From a bacterium (GTDB taxonomy: Bacteria; Actinomycetota; Thermoleophilia; Solirubrobacterales; 70-9), in contig PKER01000361.1 of NCBI GenBank assembly GCA_002919115.1, forward strand, positions 1-22,811: a DNA stretch of 22,811 nt, given 5' to 3'. The position numbers and the translations under genes were made by a program. Position 1 is the first letter of the stretch, and each line of letters begins with the position of its first letter. Of this stretch, positions 12,288 to 19,176 are shown piece by piece. The notes beneath the pieces are model-generated. The model ran no database searches. It worked only from the letters and a program-made list of their open reading frames with translations, and was not told where the DNA came from.

Positions 12288-14185
12288 TGCCGGGAACCTA
12301 TCTCTCGTTCGCCGTCCTGATCGGGGCCGCAGCCGCGACAGGCTCCCTCGTCTTCCGCGCCTGCGGGCGGCGGGAGTGGAGCTGGCTCGCGCCGGCCGTC
12401 GGCCTCGCCGTGCTCTGCGGCGCGGGCTGGGGCGCGGCGAACCTCATCCACCCGGCGGCGACGCTCGCCCTGCTGGGCGCGGCGCTCGCCTACGGGGCCC
12501 ACGAGCTCTGGGTGCGCGACCCCGAGCCCGACGAGGAGACGGTCACCGGCCTGCTCGCCGGCCTGGGCGCGCTGGCCCTGGCCTCGGTCCCGTTCCTCGT
12601 CGAGCTGCGCTGGGGGATCCTCGGCACGGGCCTGAACCCGGACATGTCGCAGCACCTGTTCGCTACCGACCGGATCGCGTCGGGCGGGGTGGAGCGGCTG
12701 ATCGAGGAGGGCTACCCGCTCGGCCCGCACGCGCTGGTGGCGGGCCTGGGCGAGCTGGGCGTGAGCTTCGTGCACGGCTTCGGCGGGCTCGCGCTCGCGA
12801 CCGCCGTCGCCGCCGCGCTCGCGCCGCTTCCGCTGCTCGGCAGGCTGCCGCGCGGGCGGCGGATCGCCGTGGCGCTGCTCACCGCGTTCGCCTACCTCTC
12901 CGCCTCCTACCTGATCCAGGGGGCGTTCAAGGAGGTCATGCAGGCGCTCTTCGTGCTGGCCTTCGCGGTCGCCCTGCAGGAGCTCTCGGCGGGCCGCCTC
13001 GGGGGCGAGCTGCCCGCCGCGCGCTGGCGGCTTGCCTGCCCCGTGCCGCTGGCCGCGCTCGCCGTCGGCTCGCTCTACAGCTACAGCTTCCCGGGCGTCG
13101 CCTGGCTCGCCGGGACGGCGGCGCTCTGGGGCGCGTGGGAGGGGTGGGTGATCCTGCGCTCGCGCGGCCGGCGGATCGCGAACGCCCTGGTCGGGCGCGA
13201 GACCGTGCGGCGCCGTTCGATCCGCAAGGTGGTGCCGCCGACGCTGGTCGCGCTCGGCGCCCTCGCGCTGGCCGCGGCGCCCGAGGCGGGGCGGCTCGTC
13301 AACTTCGCGAGCTTCGAGACCTTCAATCCCGCGGGCGCGGGCCGCGGCAACCTCTTCGACGCGATCTCGCCGCTCGAGGCGCTCGGCATCTGGCCTTCCG
13401 GCGACTTCCGCCTCGACCCCGGCGAAGGCGCCGTACCGGCGCCCGCCTACTGGCTCGGGTCGCTCGTCGGCCTCGCCGCGCTCGCCTACGGGCTCACCCG
13501 GTGCGTGCGCCGTGGCGAGCGGGCCCTGCTCGCCGCGCTGGGCGCCTGCCTCGTGCTCTACGTCTATCCGCTGGTCGCCGGGACGATCTACCAGGGCGCC
13601 AAGGCGATCGCGATCGCCGCGCCCCTGGTCGCGCTGATCGCGACGCGCGCCCTGCTCGCCGACACGCCCCCGCTGCGCGCCTGGTCCAGGCTGCGGGGGG
13701 TGCGCGCACGCGCGCTGCCCGCGCTCGCGGCGGCGTATCTCGTGGGCGCCGCCGGCTGCAGCCTGCTCGCGCTCGCGAACGGGCCCGTGGGCCCCGACCG
13801 CTGGTCGCCCGCGCTGATCGAGATGCGCGAGCGCGGCGAGCTCGGCCGCAACGGGGAGGACGGCGACTCGACGCTCGTCGTCGCGAGCCCCGACGTGATG
13901 AGTGGCGAGCACGGCGCCGACCTCTTCCTCTGGGAGCTTCGCGACGGGCGCGTCTGCGCGCAGGCGCTCTGGCCCGAGCAGCACGGCGCGGCCGACCCGC
14001 CCGCGGGGATCGCCTACGTCGTGCTGCACACGGGCGGCGCCGAGCCCAAGCCGCCGTTCGACGGCCTCACCGAGGCGCGGCGGACCGAGCTCTACACGCT
14101 CTACCGTGTGGACGCCCCGCGGCCCGCGCCCGAGCCGCCGTGCCCGTTCATCGCCGACGGGCAGCGCGCAGACCCCGCGCGCTGA
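12287..14185 (+). CDS. Polytopic membrane protein, possible GT-C-type glycosyltransferase
   Basis: This 632-residue protein starts at GTG and has roughly a dozen hydrophobic segments spread from residue 5 to about 500, followed by a soluble C-terminal domain of about 130 residues. After the third or fourth segment there is an extracytoplasmic-looking loop: L-N-P-D-M-S-Q-H-L-F-A-T-D-R-I, then E-E-G-Y-P-L-G-P-H. Acidic and His residues in the first large loop, with a many-TM body, resemble GT-C glycosyltransferases (GT39/GT87-like) that use polyprenyl-linked sugars. I cannot identify a specific family, so the function is a suggestion. The mRNA seems leaderless, driven by TATGCT at 12273. Its stop codon TGA is also the first three bases of the 41-nt repeat at 14183. 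Confidence 0.72.
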   Translation: MPGTYLSFAVLIGAAAATGSLVFRACGRREWSWLAPAVGLAVLCGAGWGAANLIHPAATLALLGAALAYGAHELWVRDPEPDEETVTGLLAGLGALALASVPFLVELRWGILGTGLNPDMSQHLFATDRIASGGVERLIEEGYPLGPHALVAGLGELGVSFVHGFGGLALATAVAAALAPLPLLGRLPRGRRIAVALLTAFAYLSASYLIQGAFKEVMQALFVLAFAVALQELSAGRLGGELPAARWRLACPVPLAALAVGSLYSYSFPGVAWLAGTAALWGAWEGWVILRSRGRRIANALVGRETVRRRSIRKVVPPTLVALGALALAAAPEAGRLVNFASFETFNPAGAGRGNLFDAISPLEALGIWPSGDFRLDPGEGAVPAPAYWLGSLVGLAALAYGLTRCVRRGERALLAALGACLVLYVYPLVAGTIYQGAKAIAIAAPLVALIATRALLADTPPLRAWSRLRGVRARALPALAAAYLVGAAGCSLLALANGPVGPDRWSPALIEMRERGELGRNGEDGDSTLVVASPDVMSGEHGADLFLWELRDGRVCAQALWPEQHGAADPPAGIAYVVLHTGGAEPKPPFDGLTEARRTELYTLYRVDAPRPAPEPPCPFIADGQRADPAR

Positions 14186-14274
14186 GGCGGATTCGTACGC
14201 CTATGCCGCACGGATCCGCCTCACCCCCCGACGTGAGGCGGATATGTACGCCTATGTCGAACAAATCCGCCTCA
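14183..14274. repeat. Two tandem 41-nt palindromic (stem-loop) repeats
   Basis: Copy 1 is 14183-14223 and copy 2 is 14234-14274. Each has identical 10-bp arms, TGAGGCGGAT and ATCCGCCTCA, enclosing a 21-nt loop. The loops share GTACGCCTATG and differ elsewhere. The copies are separated by 10 nt of C-rich sequence. Within each, AGGCG near the 5' end can alternatively pair with CGCCT in the loop. The first copy begins at the stop codon of the upstream gene, and no T-run follows. The form suggests a REP-like dispersed element or a tandem terminator. No other copy occurs in this window. Confidence 0.8.
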
Positions 14275-14306
14275 CTCGGGTGGCGGGGCGGCCGGGGGCG
14301 CTCGGT

Positions 14307-14322
14307 GCGCCGGCGCCGGCGC
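14307..14322. repeat. 16-nt perfect GC palindrome upstream of thrS
   Basis: GCGCCGGCGCCGGCGC is its own reverse complement. It lies 22-37 nt before the thrS -10 hexamer, covering the region just upstream of the -35 position. It may simply be low-complexity GC sequence. Confidence 0.4.
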
Positions 14323-14343
14323 TCAACCCGCGCGCGACGCCAC

Positions 14344-14349
14344 TAGCAT
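14344..14349 (+). promoter_or_regulatory. Putative -10 element (TAGCAT) of thrS
   Basis: TAGCAT ends 8 nt before the GTG at 14358. There is no Shine-Dalgarno sequence, so thrS appears to be read from a leaderless mRNA. A T-box or long leader is therefore not expected, and the hairpins at 14183-14274 would lie upstream of the promoter. Confidence 0.5.
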
Positions 14350-14357
14350 CCTCGCCC

Positions 14358-16307
14358 GTGGCGGAGATCACCGTAAAGCTTCCCGACGGCAAGGAGCTCA
14401 AGCTCGAGGAGGGCGCGACCGGCAACGACGCGGCCGCGGCGATCGGGCCGGGGCTCGCGCGCGCGGCGCTCGCGATCCGCGTGAACGGCGAGCTGCGCGA
14501 CCTGGCGCGGCCGCTTCCCGACGGCGCCGAGATCGAGATCGTCACCGAGCGCGACCCCGACGCGCTGCCCCTGATCCGCCACGACGCGGCGCACGTGCTC
14601 GCCACGGCGGTGCTCGAGCTCTACCCGGGCACCAAGGTCTCGATCGGCCCGGCGATCGAGGACGGCTTCTACTACGACTTCGAGTTCCCGGACGGCTACC
14701 GGCCCAACGAGGACGACTTCGAGCGCATCGAGAAGGTCATGGCGGAGCACATCGCCGCCGACGAGGCCTTCGAGCGCACGGACGTCCCGGTCGAGGAGGC
14801 GCTCGAGCGCTTCCGCGCCGAAGACCAGCCCTACAAGGTCGAGCTGATCGAGGACTTGGTCCGCGAGCAGGGCGTGAAGACCGTCTCGCTCTACCGCAAC
14901 GGGCCGTTCACCGACCTGTGCCTGGGCCCGCACGGCCCCTCGACCAAGCGCATCAAGGCGTTCAAGCTGAACTCGGTCGCGGGCGCGTACTGGCGCGGCG
15001 ACGAGAACCGCCAGATGCTCACCCGCATCTACGGCACGGCCTTCCTCTCGAAGGAGGATTTGGCCGAGCACGAGCGGCGCATGGAGGAGGCGCGGGCGCG
15101 CGACCACCGCAAGCTGGGCCCCGAGCTCGGGCTCTTCCGCCTGCGGCCGGAGTCGCCGGGCATGCCGTTCTGGCTGCCGAACGGCACGACGCTCTTCCGC
15201 CTGATCCAGGGCGAGGTCGACGAGCAGCTCCGCAAGCGCGGCTACCAGGAGATCCGCACGCCGCAGGTCATGGACGTGGAGCTGTGGCACCGCTCGGGCC
15301 ACTACGACAACTACCGCGAGAACATGTACTTCAGCGAGGTCGGGGACCGGGAGTTCGCGCTGCGGCCGATGAACTGCCCGGGAGCCTGCCTCGTCTTCGC
15401 GTCCGAGCCGCGCTCCTACCGCGACCTGCCGCTGCGCCTCGCCGAGTACGGCGCGGTCTTCCGCCACGAGCGCGAGGGCGTCATGCACGGCCTGCTGCGG
15501 GTGCGCTCGTTCACCCAGGACGACGCGCACGTCTACTGCACCTTCGACCAGGTGCCCGAGGAGGTCAACTCGATCTGCGAGGCGATCGACGAGCTGTACG
15601 CGCGCTTCGGCTTCACCGACGTGCGCGTCGAGCTCTCGACGCGGCCCGAGAAGTCGATCGGCACCGCCGAGCAGTGGGAGCGCGCCGAGAGGGCGCTCGC
15701 CGACGCGCTCGAGGGCCAGGGGCGCGAGTTCCAGGTCAACCCGGGCGACGGCGCCTTCTACGGCCCCAAGATCGACTTCCACGTGACCGACGCGCTCGGC
15801 CGCTCCTGGCAGCTCGGCACCTGCCAGCTCGACTTCTTCATGCCCGAGCGCTTCCAGCTCACCTACCAGGGCGCCGACAACGCCGAGCACCGGCCGGTGA
15901 TGATCCACCGCGCGCTCCTGGGCTCGATGGAGCGCTTCGCCGGCATCCTGATCGAGCACTACGGCGGGCGCTTCCCGACCTGGCTCGCGCCCGTGCAGAT
16001 CGCCGTCCTCCCCGTCGCCGACCGCCACAACGAGCGCGCCCGGCAGGTGGCCGCGGAGCTCGCCGACGCCGGCCTGCGCGTGCGCACCGACGACCGCACC
16101 GAGTCGGTCGGGCGCAAGATCCGCGACGCCGAGCTGGCCAAGCTCCCGTACATGGTGATCCTCGGCGACCGCGAGCTCGAGTCGGGCAAGGTGTCGGTCC
16201 GCTCGCACGCCGAAGGCGACCTCGGCGAACATTCGCTCGCCGAGCTCGTCGAGCGGCTCTATACTGAGATCCGAATGAAGGGCACCCAGACCACAGAGCG
16301 CAGCTGA
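14358..16307 (+). CDS. thrS: Threonyl-tRNA synthetase
   Basis: This 649-residue class II synthetase charges tRNA-Thr with threonine in the cytosol. Domains in order are TGS (about 1-62, starting A-E-I-T-V-K-L-P-D-G), the editing domain with H-D-A-A-H (75-79) and C-L-G-P-H (188-192), then the catalytic core. The zinc ligands Cys340 (M-N-C-P-G), His391 (D-D-A-H-V) and His517 (I-H-R-A) are all present, each offset by 6 from my memory of the E. coli positions. Motif 2 is F-R-H-E with Arg369. The C-terminal anticodon-binding domain starts near A-P-V-Q-I-A-V-L-P-V. Length and motifs are full. GTG 14358 is chosen because the TGS domain starts there and TAGCAT lies 8 nt upstream; the frame is open back to 13902 but encodes repeat and intergenic sequence. 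infC follows after 85 nt. Confidence 0.97.
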   Translation: MAEITVKLPDGKELKLEEGATGNDAAAAIGPGLARAALAIRVNGELRDLARPLPDGAEIEIVTERDPDALPLIRHDAAHVLATAVLELYPGTKVSIGPAIEDGFYYDFEFPDGYRPNEDDFERIEKVMAEHIAADEAFERTDVPVEEALERFRAEDQPYKVELIEDLVREQGVKTVSLYRNGPFTDLCLGPHGPSTKRIKAFKLNSVAGAYWRGDENRQMLTRIYGTAFLSKEDLAEHERRMEEARARDHRKLGPELGLFRLRPESPGMPFWLPNGTTLFRLIQGEVDEQLRKRGYQEIRTPQVMDVELWHRSGHYDNYRENMYFSEVGDREFALRPMNCPGACLVFASEPRSYRDLPLRLAEYGAVFRHEREGVMHGLLRVRSFTQDDAHVYCTFDQVPEEVNSICEAIDELYARFGFTDVRVELSTRPEKSIGTAEQWERAERALADALEGQGREFQVNPGDGAFYGPKIDFHVTDALGRSWQLGTCQLDFFMPERFQLTYQGADNAEHRPVMIHRALLGSMERFAGILIEHYGGRFPTWLAPVQIAVLPVADRHNERARQVAAELADAGLRVRTDDRTESVGRKIRDAELAKLPYMVILGDRELESGKVSVRSHAEGDLGEHSLAELVERLYTEIRMKGTQTTERS

Positions 16308-16392
16308 TCGCTCCCGTGCCCATCACGCATGCAAGGCCCACTCCGTTCCCCCGAGAAGCAGCCGGCTTGAAGCTAGGCGCCCGCATCCACTA

Positions 16393-17001
16393 GTGCCGGT
16401 TCCGAAGCGTTTTGACCGGCGCATGCCGGAACGGGATCAGACCCGGATCAACGAACGCATCGGCGTTCGTGAGGTTCGCCTGATCGACGAGGACGGCAAG
16501 CAGATCGGCGTCGTCGACACCCAGACCGCGCTGCGGATGGCGCAGGAGCGGGACCTCGACCTGGTCGAGGTGGCGCCCAACTCGCGGCCGCCCGTCGCCC
16601 GCCTGCTCGACTACTCGAAGTACAAGTACGAGCAGGAGCAGAAGGCCAAGGCCGCCCGCAAGCACCAGCAGCAGATCAACGTCCGCGAGATCAAGCTGCG
16701 GCCGAAGATCGCCGACCACGACTACTCCACGAAGAAGGGGCACGTCGAGCGCTTCCTGCGCAACGGCGACAAGGTCAAGGTGACGATCATGTTCCGCGGC
16801 CGCGAGCAGTCGCACCCCGAGCGCGGCCGGGCGCTGCTCGAGCGCCTCTTCGAGGACCTCGACGGGATGGCCGTGATCGAGCAGGCGCCGCTCCAGGAGG
16901 GCCGCAACATGCACATGCTGCTCGCGCCGTCCAAGGAGCTTCTGCGTGAGCGCAAGGAAGCCGCCGAGACCTCCGGCGGCAACGGCAAGCGCGGCGGCTG
17001 A
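16393..17001 (+). CDS. infC: Translation initiation factor IF-3
   Basis: This product of up to 202 residues keeps the 30S subunit free of 50S and checks start-codon pairing. The N-domain begins T-R-I-N-E-R-I-G-V-R-E-V-R-L-I-D, with D-L-D-L-V-E-V-A-P-N and P-P-V-A-R-L-L-D-Y-x-K-Y-K-Y-E. A Lys-rich linker follows, then the C-domain with I-K-L-R-P-K-I-x-x-H-D-Y, F-L-x-x-G-D-K-V-K-V-T-I-M-F-R-G-R-E and a basic tail. The start is uncertain: GTG 16393 gives 10 more residues (V-P-V-P-K-R-F-D-R-R) than ATG 16423, and neither has a clear ribosome binding site. A TTGAAG-18-TAGTGC pair (16367-16396) would fit the ATG. rpmI and rplT normally follow directly; here two other genes intervene. Confidence 0.96.
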   Translation: MPVPKRFDRRMPERDQTRINERIGVREVRLIDEDGKQIGVVDTQTALRMAQERDLDLVEVAPNSRPPVARLLDYSKYKYEQEQKAKAARKHQQQINVREIKLRPKIADHDYSTKKGHVERFLRNGDKVKVTIMFRGREQSHPERGRALLERLFEDLDGMAVIEQAPLQEGRNMHMLLAPSKELLRERKEAAETSGGNGKRGG

Positions 17002-17036
17002 GCGCCACCGCAACGCCGGGCATCCCCCGCGTGGGT

Positions 17037-17042
17037 TACGCT
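17037..17042 (+). promoter_or_regulatory. Putative -10 element (TACGCT) for the 148-residue gene
   Basis: TACGCT lies 34 nt before the GTG at 17077 within GGGTTACGCT (17033-17042). This 10-mer also occurs before the neighbouring lipoprotein gene. The short leader carries GGAAGGGGA (17062-17070) as a Shine-Dalgarno, 6 nt before the start codon. No clear -35 is visible. Confidence 0.5.
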
Positions 17043-17076
17043 GCCCGCTCTCGTCCGCAACGGAAGGGGACTCCCC

Positions 17077-17523
17077 GTGGGGAAGAAGATCGGGCTCGTC
17101 GTGGCCGCGCTCAGGGCGCCCAAGTGGGACACCACGAAGGTGCTTGGCCGCAAGCCGAAGAAGATGATCGCGGACCCCGCGCTCGCCGAGTGGATCCCGG
17201 CGGGCGGCGAGTTCTGTGCGGACATCCCGGCCGGGAGCGACGTCCTCGTGTGGAGGACCAAGGGCCGGCAGCCCAACGCGGGCCGCAAGTTCGTCGAGGC
17301 GCAGCTGCCCGTCAAGGTCGGCCGCAAGGCGCCGGGCGGCGGGTTCGTCGGCGCCTTCTACAGCGGCGCGTGGCTCGACGACGGCGACGGGATCCCAGAG
17401 GACCCGGCCACAAGCGACGACGCCTACGAATGCACGGGCTTCACCCTGACCTCGTTCCGGGTGCGCGGCAAGGTGGACCTCTCGCCGGTCCGGGCCGAGC
17501 GCCTGCGCTCGCTCGTGCCCTGA
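17077..17523 (+). CDS. Uncharacterised 148-residue protein between infC and rpmI
   Basis: GTG 17077 is set by GGAAGGGGA at 17062-17070. The protein is soluble with no signal peptide and I recognise no family. Features seen: a G-R-K-P-K-K motif (24-29), E-F-C-A-D (45-49), a W-R-T-K-G-R segment (59-64), and an acidic W-L-D-D-G-D-G-I-P-E-D (99-109), followed by Y-E-C and a beta-rich end. G-[RK]-K-P-K and W-x-D-x-x-D-G occur in the same order in the downstream lipoprotein, which suggests distant paralogues. The position between infC and rpmI would normally hold nothing, so this looks like an insertion with its own promoter. A hairpin follows at 17551-17588. Confidence 0.75.
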   Translation: MGKKIGLVVAALRAPKWDTTKVLGRKPKKMIADPALAEWIPAGGEFCADIPAGSDVLVWRTKGRQPNAGRKFVEAQLPVKVGRKAPGGGFVGAFYSGAWLDDGDGIPEDPATSDDAYECTGFTLTSFRVRGKVDLSPVRAERLRSLVP

Positions 17524-17550
17524 ACCGCCGCGTCAGCCGAACCGCCGCAT

Positions 17551-17588
17551 CGCCGCGCCGCGCGTGCAACGGAATCGCGCGGTCGGCG
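17551..17588 (+). terminator. Hairpin after the 148-residue gene (repeat-associated, no T-run)
   Basis: CCGCGCG (17558-17564) pairs with CGCGCGG (17576-17582) over an 11-nt loop. CGCCG (17551-17555) pairs with CGGCG (17584-17588) beyond a small internal loop. It starts 28 nt after the stop codon. The 3' half belongs to a 29-nt sequence repeated at 18438-18466, where it also forms a hairpin after a gene. It may be a terminator or processing signal. Confidence 0.45.
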
Positions 17589-17594
17589 GGGGTT
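17566..17594 (+). repeat. 29-nt direct repeat, copy 1
   Basis: This matches 18438-18466 at 26 of 29 positions; the core GGAATCGCGCG is identical. The two copies flank the lipoprotein gene. Differences at 17582 (G versus C) accompany different left hairpin arms, so pairing is kept in both places. Confidence 0.65.
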
Positions 17595-17626
17595 CGGGCT
17601 CGGCAGCCGGAACCGGTGACCGGGGG

Positions 17627-17656
17627 TTGACCCGCTCCCCGCGGGCGGGTTACGCT
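17627..17656 (+). promoter_or_regulatory. Promoter of the lipoprotein gene (TTGACC-18-TACGCT)
   Basis: TTGACC (17627-17632) and TACGCT (17651-17656) are 18 nt apart, a good housekeeping promoter. The predicted start near 17663 leaves a leader of about 60 nt with a strong GAGGAGGGA ribosome binding site (17711-17719). This is one of the few genes here with a proper leader. Confidence 0.72.
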
Positions 17657-17725
17657 CGCAGCGGCTCGTCAGGGAGTTTCCCGTCTCGTCCGTGTAACCC
17701 TAGGGGGACCGAGGAGGGAACGAAA

Positions 17726-18355
17726 ATGAGGTACTGGCGCCCAGTGGCGGCCGTGGCACTCGCGGGGCTGGTTGCGCTCGCGGCGTCTGGCTGCTGGTCG
17801 ATGTCCGGCTACCAGATCGCCAAGACCAAGCTGAAGCCCGGTGCACCGAAGGTGAGCAGGACCCCGGTCACCGTCCGCTCGCACGTGACGCAGAAGGCCA
17901 AGGAGTACTTCTTCGTCCTCGTCGCGTGGGACAAGGACAGCGGCCTCTCCGTCGGCAACACCGGGAAGTTCGACCTGAAGCGCGCGTTCGGCAAGAAGCC
18001 CAAGCAGCTCGTCCCGAACAGCGAGATCACCTCCCACGTGCAGGACAACGGCACGTGCGGCCAGCTCGACGTGAGGGAGGTGTTCGACGACGACGCCGAC
18101 ATCAGGGTGAAGGCGCTCTCGACGCCGAACCAGTTCAACAACAAGGGCGTGAGCAAGAAGCAGGCCGTCTCCAGGGTGTTCCTGCGCCAGACCTCGCTCG
18201 CGACCACGCCTGACCCGGACGACATCGAGCCGCGCGTCATGATCGCGGTCGGGGGCTGGAAGGACTCCGACAACGACGGAAGCATCGATTTCGGCGAGTC
18301 CTTCGGCTGCGGCGGTTCCAGCGTGAGTCGCCTGAACCTCCAGAAGGCCGGCTAG
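17726..18355 (+). CDS. Uncharacterised lipoprotein
   Basis: This 209-residue protein starts at ATG 17726, set by GAGGAGGGA (17711-17719). In-frame codons back to 17564 cross the promoter and are rejected. The N-terminus is a lipoprotein signal: Arg, a hydrophobic stretch, then the lipobox A-S-G-C with Cys23, so it should be anchored outside the membrane. No known domain is recognised. Seen: G-K-K-P-K (89-93), Cys111 and Cys195 that could form a disulfide, and a W-x-D-x-D-x-D-G-x-x-D stretch (178-188) that matches an EF-hand/dockerin-like calcium loop. The motif order matches the 148-residue protein upstream. A hairpin (18410-18460) follows. Confidence 0.8.
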   Translation: MRYWRPVAAVALAGLVALAASGCWSMSGYQIAKTKLKPGAPKVSRTPVTVRSHVTQKAKEYFFVLVAWDKDSGLSVGNTGKFDLKRAFGKKPKQLVPNSEITSHVQDNGTCGQLDVREVFDDDADIRVKALSTPNQFNNKGVSKKQAVSRVFLRQTSLATTPDPDDIEPRVMIAVGGWKDSDNDGSIDFGESFGCGGSSVSRLNLQKAG

Positions 18356-18409
18356 GCCCGGGGACCGGGTGGCGGGCGCGTCGTGCGTGAGGGCCCGCCG
18401 CCCGGCCCG

Positions 18410-18460
18410 CGCCGAGCGTGCGAAAACGTCGCGTATTGCAGCGGAATCGCGCGCTCGGCG
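18410..18460 (+). terminator. 14-bp hairpin after the lipoprotein gene (no T-run)
   Basis: Positions 18410-18423 pair with 18447-18460: 13 Watson-Crick pairs and one G-T, around a 23-nt loop. It begins 55 nt after the lipoprotein stop codon and 71 nt before rpmI. The 3' arm lies in the 29-nt repeat shared with 17566-17594. It could be a terminator, or a structured 5' element of the rpmI-rplT transcript if transcription starts further upstream. Confidence 0.5.
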
Positions 18461-18466
18461 GGGCTT
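18438..18466 (+). repeat. 29-nt direct repeat, copy 2
   Basis: Partner of 17566-17594, 872 nt downstream, with three mismatches. It lies between the lipoprotein gene and rpmI and supplies one arm of the 14-bp hairpin. Confidence 0.65.
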
Positions 18467-18514
18467 GGCGATGCGGTTTTCGCCGCGTCGCCGCAGTTAC
18501 GTCCGCGCGTCTGC

Positions 18515-18520
18515 TCTAAT
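18515..18520 (+). promoter_or_regulatory. Possible -10 element (TCTAAT) of rpmI-rplT
   Basis: TCTAAT ends 10 nt before the rpmI ATG at 18531. AAGG (18521-18524) in between could act as a weak ribosome binding site on read-through mRNA. No clear -35 is seen. A promoter here would make rpmI-rplT independent of infC, as expected from the inserted genes. Confidence 0.4.
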
Positions 18521-18530
18521 AAGGCGCCGC

Positions 18531-18731
18531 ATGCCCAAGATGAAGACACATTCCGGCGCCAAGAAGCGGTTCCGCAAGACCGCCAAGGGCAAGCTGCGCG
18601 GCCGGCGCGCCTACTCGAGCCACATCCTCGAGAAGAAGTCGCCGAAGCGCAAGCGCCGGATGGCGAACCCCTCGGAGATCTCGCCGCAGGACTCGAAGCG
18701 CGTCCGCGGCCTGCTGGGAGGGCGAGGCTAA
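18531..18731 (+). CDS. rpmI: 50S ribosomal protein L35
   Basis: This 66-residue basic protein has the complete L35 signature: M-P-K-M-K-T-H-S-G-A-K-K-R-F-R-K-T-A-K-G-K, then a central H-I-L-E-K-K-S-x-K-R-K-R and an end with D-x-K-R-V-R-G-L-L. The length is normal. The frame is open upstream to 18369 but that part reads through the hairpin repeat and is rejected. The TAA stop abuts the GTG of rplT, so the two should be translated together, as is usual for this pair. Confidence 0.97.
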   Translation: MPKMKTHSGAKKRFRKTAKGKLRGRRAYSSHILEKKSPKRKRRMANPSEISPQDSKRVRGLLGGRG

Positions 18732-19091
18732 GTGCCGCGCGCAACCAACGCCGTCGCCCGCAAGCGGCGGCGCAAGAAGACGCTGGACGCGGCCAAGGGC
18801 TACTACGGCCGCAAGCACTCCTCGTACCGCTTCGCGAACGAGCAGGTCATGCGGTCGGGCAACTACGCCTTCCGCGACCGCAAGCGCCGCAAGCGCGACT
18901 TCCGGCGTCTTTGGATCGTGCGCATCAACGCCGCCGCCCGGCGCGAGGGCCTGAGCTACTCGGAGCTCATGCACGGCCTCAAGAAGGCCGGCGTCGAGGT
19001 CAACCGCAAGATGCTCGCGGACATCGCCGTGCGCGATGCCGAGGCGTTTCGCCGATTCGCGGAGGTAGCCCGGGAGGCCGCGGCGGCCTGA
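18732..19091 (+). CDS. rplT: 50S ribosomal protein L20
   Basis: This 119-residue protein starts at GTG directly after the rpmI stop, with GGAGGG (18718-18723) upstream inside rpmI. The sequence is typical L20: P-R-A-T-N-A-V-A-R-K-R-R-R-K-K, A-K-G-Y-Y-G-R-K, Y-A-F-R-D-R-K-R-R-K-R-D-F-R-R-L-W-I-x-R-I-N-A-A-A-R, then the globular end with G-L-S-Y-S-E-L-M. It binds 23S rRNA early in 50S assembly. L20 represses its own operon in some bacteria; I see no clear mimic of its rRNA site here. A terminator follows at 19122. Confidence 0.97.
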   Translation: MPRATNAVARKRRRKKTLDAAKGYYGRKHSSYRFANEQVMRSGNYAFRDRKRRKRDFRRLWIVRINAAARREGLSYSELMHGLKKAGVEVNRKMLADIAVRDAEAFRRFAEVAREAAAA

Positions 19092-19121
19092 CCGATCCCA
19101 GACCGCCGAGCGAATCCGACC

Positions 19122-19146
19122 GGGCGCCCAGCGAGGCGCCCTTTTT
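19122..19146 (+). terminator. Rho-independent terminator of rpmI-rplT
   Basis: GGGCGCC (19122-19128) pairs perfectly with GGCGCCC (19135-19141) over a 6-nt loop and is followed at once by five T (19142-19146). It lies 31 nt after the rplT stop and ends the ribosomal protein transcript before the methyltransferase gene. Confidence 0.85.
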
Positions 19147-19176
19147 GTTGGGAGAAAGCGGACGGACGCAACGCAG

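Noticed and set aside
12272..14029. 585-codon minus-strand ORF opposite the polytopic membrane protein
   Set aside because: Hydrophilic Arg/Glu/Gly-rich composition complementary to the hydrophobic codons of the real gene.
14183..14274. CRISPR array or T-box leader
   Set aside because: There are only two units with palindromic arms, variable loops and a 10-nt spacer, so it is not CRISPR. No specifier loop or T-box sequence is present, and thrS appears leaderless.
13902..14357. 152-residue N-terminal extension of thrS
   Set aside because: It overlaps the membrane-protein gene and the palindromic repeats; the TGS domain begins at GTG 14358.
14343..16232. 629-codon minus-strand ORF opposite thrS
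   Set aside because: thrS on the plus strand is complete with all catalytic and zinc residues; the antisense frame has no family features.
16308..16392. L20-type or other regulatory leader between thrS and infC
   Set aside because: The gap is only 85 nt and I found no stable stem or pseudoknot-like pairing; just a weak TTGAAG/TAGTGC pair was visible.
18369..18530. 54-residue N-terminal extension of rpmI
   Set aside because: It reads through the hairpin and repeat; L35 begins with M-P-K-M-K-T-H-S-G at 18531.
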